A stretch of DNA of 64,000 nt, from NCBI GenBank assembly GCA_032718475.1, contig JAUCBJ010007278.1, positions 1 to 64,000 of the forward strand, written 5' to 3'. Shown piece by piece: positions 58,653 to 64,000 of this stretch. The translations under genes and the position numbers were made by a program. Position 1 is the stretch's first letter. The number at the start of each line of letters is the position of its first letter. The DNA comes from Nemertoderma westbladi. Taxonomy: Eukaryota > Xenacoelomorpha > Nemertodermatida > Nemertodermatidae. The notes under the pieces are model-generated. The model worked only from the letters and a program-made list of their open reading frames with translations. It searched no databases and was not told the origin of the DNA.

Positions 58653-59671
58653 TAAACTATGAGATTTGTAGGCCACTGTCAAACTAGAGCTGCTTAGCAT
58701 GTGGTTGATCTTGTTTTATGGCAGCCTGCTGGCGTGAGGAAATGTGGTGGTAGCCATTGACGTTTCTTAAATGTCTGCTAAAAGATACTGTTATCTTGAT
58801 CGTTCCAATGAATTGGGAATTTTTATGGCTGATCACGAACTGTGGAGGTGTTGCATTGTGAGGCTGGCTGGCGAAGCATCCTAGTTCTGTGGTCAATATA
58901 TGTATGTAGGTACTATATGTACCTACACGAGACCCCAGTTTGAAAGCGGTACCAATATCTGATAATCCTAGTGTACTGTATATGCTTAATTATGTGCCTA
59001 ACTTATTTTTGATGGAAAATTAATCGAGCTAATATTGTTGAAACAATTACAAATTAATGGAGAGTTAGATGAAATGTTGTGGATATTCCCCTGTACCACA
59101 TGTATGAATGCAATCAATCTCAAGTACCAAATATGAAACAATTATAAATTTTTTAGCCGTAATCACAACATAAGATCATTAAGCTAACTTATATGGGAGG
59201 AAATATTATCTAATCAAATCGAATTTCTATGGTTTACCTTTTATTTTTTATGATGATGACAAGTAGGTTTTACTAATATATGTAGTTTTTCTAAAGAAAG
59301 GCAATACAACTCAATGGTAAACTAGCACAGCGGCCTTGTCCCCTTTGTAATGTATTATCTGTGTTTGTATTTGTGATTTGTGCTGCTTTACAGTGAATGG
59401 TCAATGATCAAGTCCACAATATTATACTTCTAGGCAATGGCTCACCTAGAGTTCGTACCATGGTAGAAGCCTGGATTTTTGTTAGGAGAGTCAGATATTG
59501 GAAAAACGGACCTTTTGCATTAGGCTTCACAAAATCCACTACCACACAGTAGGTAATATGTAAAGTTGTGCGAAAGTGGGGTCTAATATTTACATACATC
59601 CATTTATAATGTAATATTTCCATTTATATAATAATAGTATATAAATTATAATAAATTTACAATATTATTAA
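58653..59671. other. No gene recognised
   Basis: AT-rich spacer. Minus-strand short ORFs (58684-58896, 59408-59623) have no domain signature. Confidence 0.45.
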
Positions 59672-61025
59672 ACAGATGACTTTGCCTGGCAGATATGTGT
59701 GTTCAATAAATCAACAATTGAAGCTGGATGGAGGCTTAGTGGGATTTACCCTATGGATCGATCTAAATATCCAATGACACGATCCTTTACGATGATTGGG
59801 TTGATAGAGGAAAACCATAGATTACAGAAGAGGAAGATGCTGCAATAGCCAGATGTGGTATTTGTGATCCTGAAAAACAGGGGGTTCAATCTAAAGATTG
59901 TGATGCAGCAACATCTAAGGCATCTACTCCTGATCGAACACTGAATGTTTGTCGAGGGATTATTCGTTCAGAAATTCCTCCTGTTCCATGTTTCGAACCA
60001 GTTCCAACTACGCTGGATCCAGGACCTGGTTACTCTGCAATTTGGTCCTTACAATATATTACTATTTGGCAGAGAAATCCTTCAATATTTAGTGTGGGGA
60101 ATTCCTTAAGGAGTGGATCTCCAGCACCATCATCAGGTAGATCATCACCTTCAATTGATTTATTGTCACCTGAAGAATGTCTTTCCAGGCAGAGTGAATT
60201 GGTCCAGATGGTTTTGGATAAACAACGTGGGTCTTCAAAGCCAAAGAAGCATCAAGCTGGTGTTGGGAGTGGTAAAGCGACTGTAATGTTAACAGAAGTA
60301 CATCTAGAGGCAGCAAACCTTCATGAGGAATGCACAAGAAAGCGAAAAGAGTCAGCTCTACGACGTAAGATTTCAATTAATACAGCATTGCTGGGATGTT
60401 TTAAGACAACTGCTAATATTTCACAGACAGAGCAGGGTACAGGTACATCTAAGACATTGTCACAGGATAAGGAAACGGTGTCAAATAAGAAGATATTAAA
60501 ACGGAGGAAGCAGGCTCAGACAGTAGACACAGATACGACTAGTAGTGAATCAAGCAGCGATGATTGCATGGAAAAGGATGGGGACAGTTTAGAGGATGTT
60601 GCTGATGATCTCGCAGTGATGTTGAATGGGAGGAAGATGAGATGATATAGATGACTTTATATATGTACATCTAGATGAATGTAAAGGAAAATATTATGCA
60701 GTTGCATATGACAAGAACTGGTATTTGGGCCGCTTAAATAAGGTTTTTGGCATGGATGTCGGTGAAAGAGTGACTGAGGCAGAATTTACTTTTTTTCGTT
60801 TTATTGGAAATCTATATTTTGTGGAGAAGAAGGTAGATATGTCAGTGGTTGGGCTAAAGTATGTTTTCTTTGGACCACTGTCATCTGTTGCAATTGGTGA
60901 CCTTAAGTTGTATAAAATAAAGCCAGGGGAGTTTAAGAAAATAATAGACTATTATCGGATAATGAAGACCAGTACTTTACCAGTAAACTTTACTTTACCA
61001 GTAAAAATTGTATCTTTAATTAATG
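59672..61025 (+). pseudogene. pogo/Tigger-like DDE transposase C-terminus, decayed
   Basis: Plus strand. Near 59715, STIEAGWRLSGIYPMDRSKY matches the conserved FxxTGIYPxxR region at the end of the DDE_1 (CENP-B/pogo/jerky) transposase domain. An acidic, Ser-rich, Lys-rich tail follows (60094-60645: SPEECLSRQSELVQMVLDKQ, KKILKRRKQA, SSESSSDDCM). After a frameshift or stop at about 60645 comes YVHLDECKGKYYAVAYDKNW, YLGR and a run to about 61030. The catalytic DDE core upstream was not found. It could be an old transposon or the last exons of a domesticated gene; the breaks favour the former. Confidence 0.65.
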
Positions 61026-61054
61026 CTGCTTGATCTTTGGTTCATGTGTAATGA

Positions 61055-61218
61055 ATTTAATAAATTCAAACAGAGTCCAACACCTTCTTCGCCTTTTTCT
61101 GTCTATAATCACAATGATTTTTATTTTGGAGCCCCGATTTAATAAATTCAAACAGAATCCAACACCTTCTTCGCCTATTTCTGTCTATAATCACATTGAT
61201 TTTTATTTTGGAGCCCCA
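61055..61218. repeat. Tandem duplication, two 82-bp units
   Basis: ATTTAATAAATTCAAACAGA through TTTTGGAGCCCC is repeated directly (61055-61136 and 61137-61218) with a handful of mismatches. Confidence 0.92.
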
Positions 61219-62194
61219 ATTTTTTTTTTTGGTAATTTGGGACCAAAAAAAATCACATAATTTTGTGATTATCTCGAGACCATAAATTAATGTTAAGCTT
61301 TACTAGAATGGGTGCCAAGGCTTATTGTTCAAGGGACACATCTATCCCATAAACACAGTCAATGCTTTCATTAATTCAATGTACTGGCCAAAAAATCGAA
61401 AAGTGATTTTTTTTAAGCACCTTGACTATAATGGTATTTATTACGGACTCTATTTATACTGTCAATTTATACAGTACAATTAATTTCCTAATTTAGTTTC
61501 CTTTTTATTTGATTGATTTCACCATTCGAATGTGTGGGTGGTAACTCTCTACACTGCAGTGAAACTTGGAATTTCATCATTTTCGCGAGACTTTGAATGA
61601 ACCACTGCAGAGGAATATTGTACTGTACATTCATAAACCCTTACTGATAAAGTATGTGAAGCTGTTGTCATTTACGGATCTTGGGAGAGAGGGCATGGGG
61701 GGGACTTAAAGCAAATCCAATGGCGGCAAATTAATCACCGCAATAGTTTTTATGTGTTGGGCGGCAAGTGTCGAAGTATTAATCTACTATTTACTTAATC
61801 ATTCGAATAATAACCGCTGGGTGGTATAATTTCTGGTCCTGGAACCATTATTGGTCGTCTCTAGGTACACTATACCCGGTAGCCCGCAGGGAAATAGACA
61901 AAACTACCCTGCTGCTGCTAATTCAAGGATATTTATATTGCTAATCTTGAAAGGGCCAGTGGACATACCGTACATGATATTATTTGATTAAGTGGACAGC
62001 TGGTTAAAGGGTATGGTAGTTCTGCTAAATAAGTTTAATATAATATTTCATATAATTCAAGAGTATTGTGTATTTTTTATTCTTTTCACACCCGTTGAAT
62101 CGTTAACTGGGATAATGTAGATATATAGGTAAATTATAGTATAACTGTATACAGGTATAACAACCAAGAATAATGATATGAAATAATTTATTGT
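61219..62194. other. No gene recognised
   Basis: AT-rich intergenic DNA between the pogo-like remnant and the Crypton remnant. Confidence 0.5.
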
Positions 62195-63640
62195 TTACTT
62201 TCCAATGTTAATGTTGATGGTAACGGTGGAAGTATTGCAATTGGCCCCTTCAAGAATGCGACTGGGCAGGCGACTCTTGCTCTCCCTTGTAATGACTGAC
62301 TGTGGTGTATGGGAACTTATCATTTCCTCAATTACAACTGATTGGTGACGCTGCGAGTGATGATAACCTGGATTAGCTATGGAACTCAGCTGTGCATCTG
62401 GACGATGTTGGATTGCGGAGCTCATCTCTTGGAGACGATGTTGGATGGTTGATTGATGTTTGCGGATGATGTTGGATGGTTTCCTAGATGAAATTACATC
62501 ACTGAGGGTCTCACTCATGTCATGCTGCGCACTGGTGGAAGGTTGTATGTACGAGGTTGTGGTATTGAGTCTACTGTGACCCAACTGCATTTGCACGTAA
62601 TTACTAGGCTGACCAGCATCAACAAGAGCTTGGGCTGTCGTTTTCCGAAAGCTCATCACAGTCAAACGACGTCCAGTTTCACGAAGGCCTGCCGATTTGA
62701 ACATCTTTGTAACAATCTTAGAGAATGAATGGCAACCAGTTGGTTGGTTGCAGTACCACGACTCCTTGTTGTCAGTTGGCGTCAAGCTCTTTGGTTTAAT
62801 CCAATAAGGTTGTTTTAGCAGCGCTTCAGTTAATTCTCCTGACAATAAGTCAGGGCACCTCTGAGACAGATAAGTTTAATGAAGAAACAAAAGATATACA
62901 ATACATTATTTTTCTTATTGGAAGGATTCTCATACGCTCTAGGTTTATAAACACGAATTGTATGTAGTACTTCCCATATGTGTCTTTTTCAGCCGTTCCA
63001 TTAGTTCTAAATAGTATAATTTCTTATCTGTGCAATATTTCTTATTTATGTCACCCACACATATAGCCCTCATTTCATTCCCTGGTCTCATTCCAAAGTG
63101 CATCAAGTGCACCAAATACAAAGAATTTCGCAACTTGGTGGAAATATCTATTCCTATCTGTTCGCATTGTTTGAACTTCTGGAAGTCGGCGCCAGATAAA
63201 GAAGACTCACTGGCGTGCTCCAGATTACCCTTGCCGGCCTTTTTTGATCTGCATTAGACATGCCTTCCGGATTTCCTTGAACTTTAAAATTTCAGGGAAC
63301 TCTAACGGGTTTTCTATACCAATTTGTTTGAAATATCGCAAAAGGCCATAGAAATATGATCAGAGAGTAGTTGTTTCAACTTTTTCCGCGTTCGGCTTGT
63401 TATAGCGTTTGATGAATTGACTAAAATTGTCAGCCAATTCTTCCCTACTCATGTCCTCTATCGCTTTGTTTACCTTAATATTAAACAAAAATGTATGGAA
63501 TACGGATACGGCATTATTTGACGAAATTAGGGTGTTTGGATTCTTGTTTAGTTCAATAATAATAATAATAATGGTAGGCCTACTGTTAAAACAAAAAAAC
63601 ATTCGTTTTGCACTTGAACATTTCAATTCCAGAACTGCAA
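62195..63640 (-). pseudogene. Crypton-type tyrosine recombinase, fragmented
   Basis: Minus-strand pieces in order. 63360-63626: N-terminal KAIEDMSREELADNFSQFI. 63245-63360: LLRYFKQIGIENPLEF and KFKEIRKACLMQIK. 62945-63133: LHFGMRPGNEMRAICVGDI, with the first catalytic Arg (FGMRPGNE). 62195-62862: MSFRKTTAQALVDAG, MQLGHSRLNTTTSYIQP and a 120-residue tail. The usual HxxR box reads MSFR, with His replaced by Met; the second Arg, the LGH histidine and the Tyr are present. Stops and frame changes between pieces (about 63170-63240) and a plausible acceptor at 62863 leave open an intron-containing domesticated gene. Confidence 0.75.
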
Positions 63641-64000
63641 TATTTTTTTACTGTATCCAAGCTACTCATATGAGATAATTATATATAATCAAAGTGGCAT
63701 TCTAGTATGTAGTGCATTCTAGTGTATATAATATTCCAGAATTAATACACCTTGGCGACGAAAGATTGTAATATATTTCCGTACAATATATCATAATTTG
63801 CGTACAATGTAACAGAATTTGCATAAAAAATAAGTAACACTTTTAGTACGGAAATTCTGATATATTGAATTTTATACGGGATTTAGGGGAGACAACAAGT
63901 ATTTCTTCTTTATAACTTAACTACAACTAACTATAACTTTATTATAATAAATTTGTTAAAGCATTAAGTCAGATTGTTAACAATAATATATATTAAACAA
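63641..64000. other. AT-rich end of window, nothing recognised
   Basis: Low-complexity AT-rich DNA; no coding or repeat feature identified. Confidence 0.5.

Overview
The window is eukaryotic and almost certainly from an invertebrate animal; the sequence does not let me name the species. The evidence is one animal gene with canonical GT-AG introns and phase-matched exons, surrounded by transposons typical of animal genomes: an RTE-type LINE, a CsRn1-like Ty3/gypsy element, a LINE-like element with a restriction-like endonuclease, a Crypton, pogo-type remnants and TIR elements. Non-coding DNA is AT-rich. About 25 kb, close to 40% of the window, is short-unit tandem repeat.

The main gene is a complete RAP1GDS1 (SmgGDS, armadillo-repeat Ras/Rho-family GDP dissociation stimulator) orthologue on the minus strand. 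I reconstruct eight coding exons (46375..46210, 45798..45643, 45226..45104, 35664..35539, 35419..35262, 26412..26273, 24520..23790, 13070..12826). Every junction is phase-compatible, and the total is 1845 nt or 614 codons plus stop, close to the human protein of about 607 residues. Its 33.5 kb is mostly intron filled with other DNA. Intron 3 holds a 9 kb gypsy element. Intron 5 is almost entirely an 8.75 kb array of a 27-bp repeat. Intron 7 holds a 3.4 kb array of a 30-bp repeat, an old LINE cut by a younger LINE, and a TIR element with an internal 17-bp satellite.

Layout. 0.2-5.2 kb: 24-bp satellite. 5.5-6.1 kb: foldback element. 6.8-11.3 kb: 14-bp satellite interrupted by an RTE fragment. 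11.3-12.8 kb: AT-rich, no gene. 12.8-46.4 kb: RAP1GDS1 with its loaded introns. 46.4-48.5 kb: upstream region with LINE and tRNA-like remnants. 48.5-51.8 kb: intact 1097-aa reverse-transcriptase ORF. 54.05-55.5 kb: TIR element with a 57-bp array. 56.1-56.3 kb: one exon resembling the start of an ABCC (MRP4-like) transporter. 56.4-56.8 kb: short relative of the satellite-bearing TIR element. 57.2-58.4 kb: RTE and SINE-like remnants. 59.7-61.0 kb: pogo/Tigger-like transposase remnant. 62.2-63.6 kb: Crypton recombinase remnant.

The most notable structures are two. First, an insertion nest: gene intron, then gypsy element, then a TIR transposon with a 9-bp target duplication, then a near-complete RTE LINE. 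Second, TIR elements whose interiors have become satellites: 17-bp units at 20.2-23.5 kb with an unexpanded relative at 56.4 kb, and 57-bp units at 54.9-55.5 kb. All calls come from reading the sequence; no searches were run.
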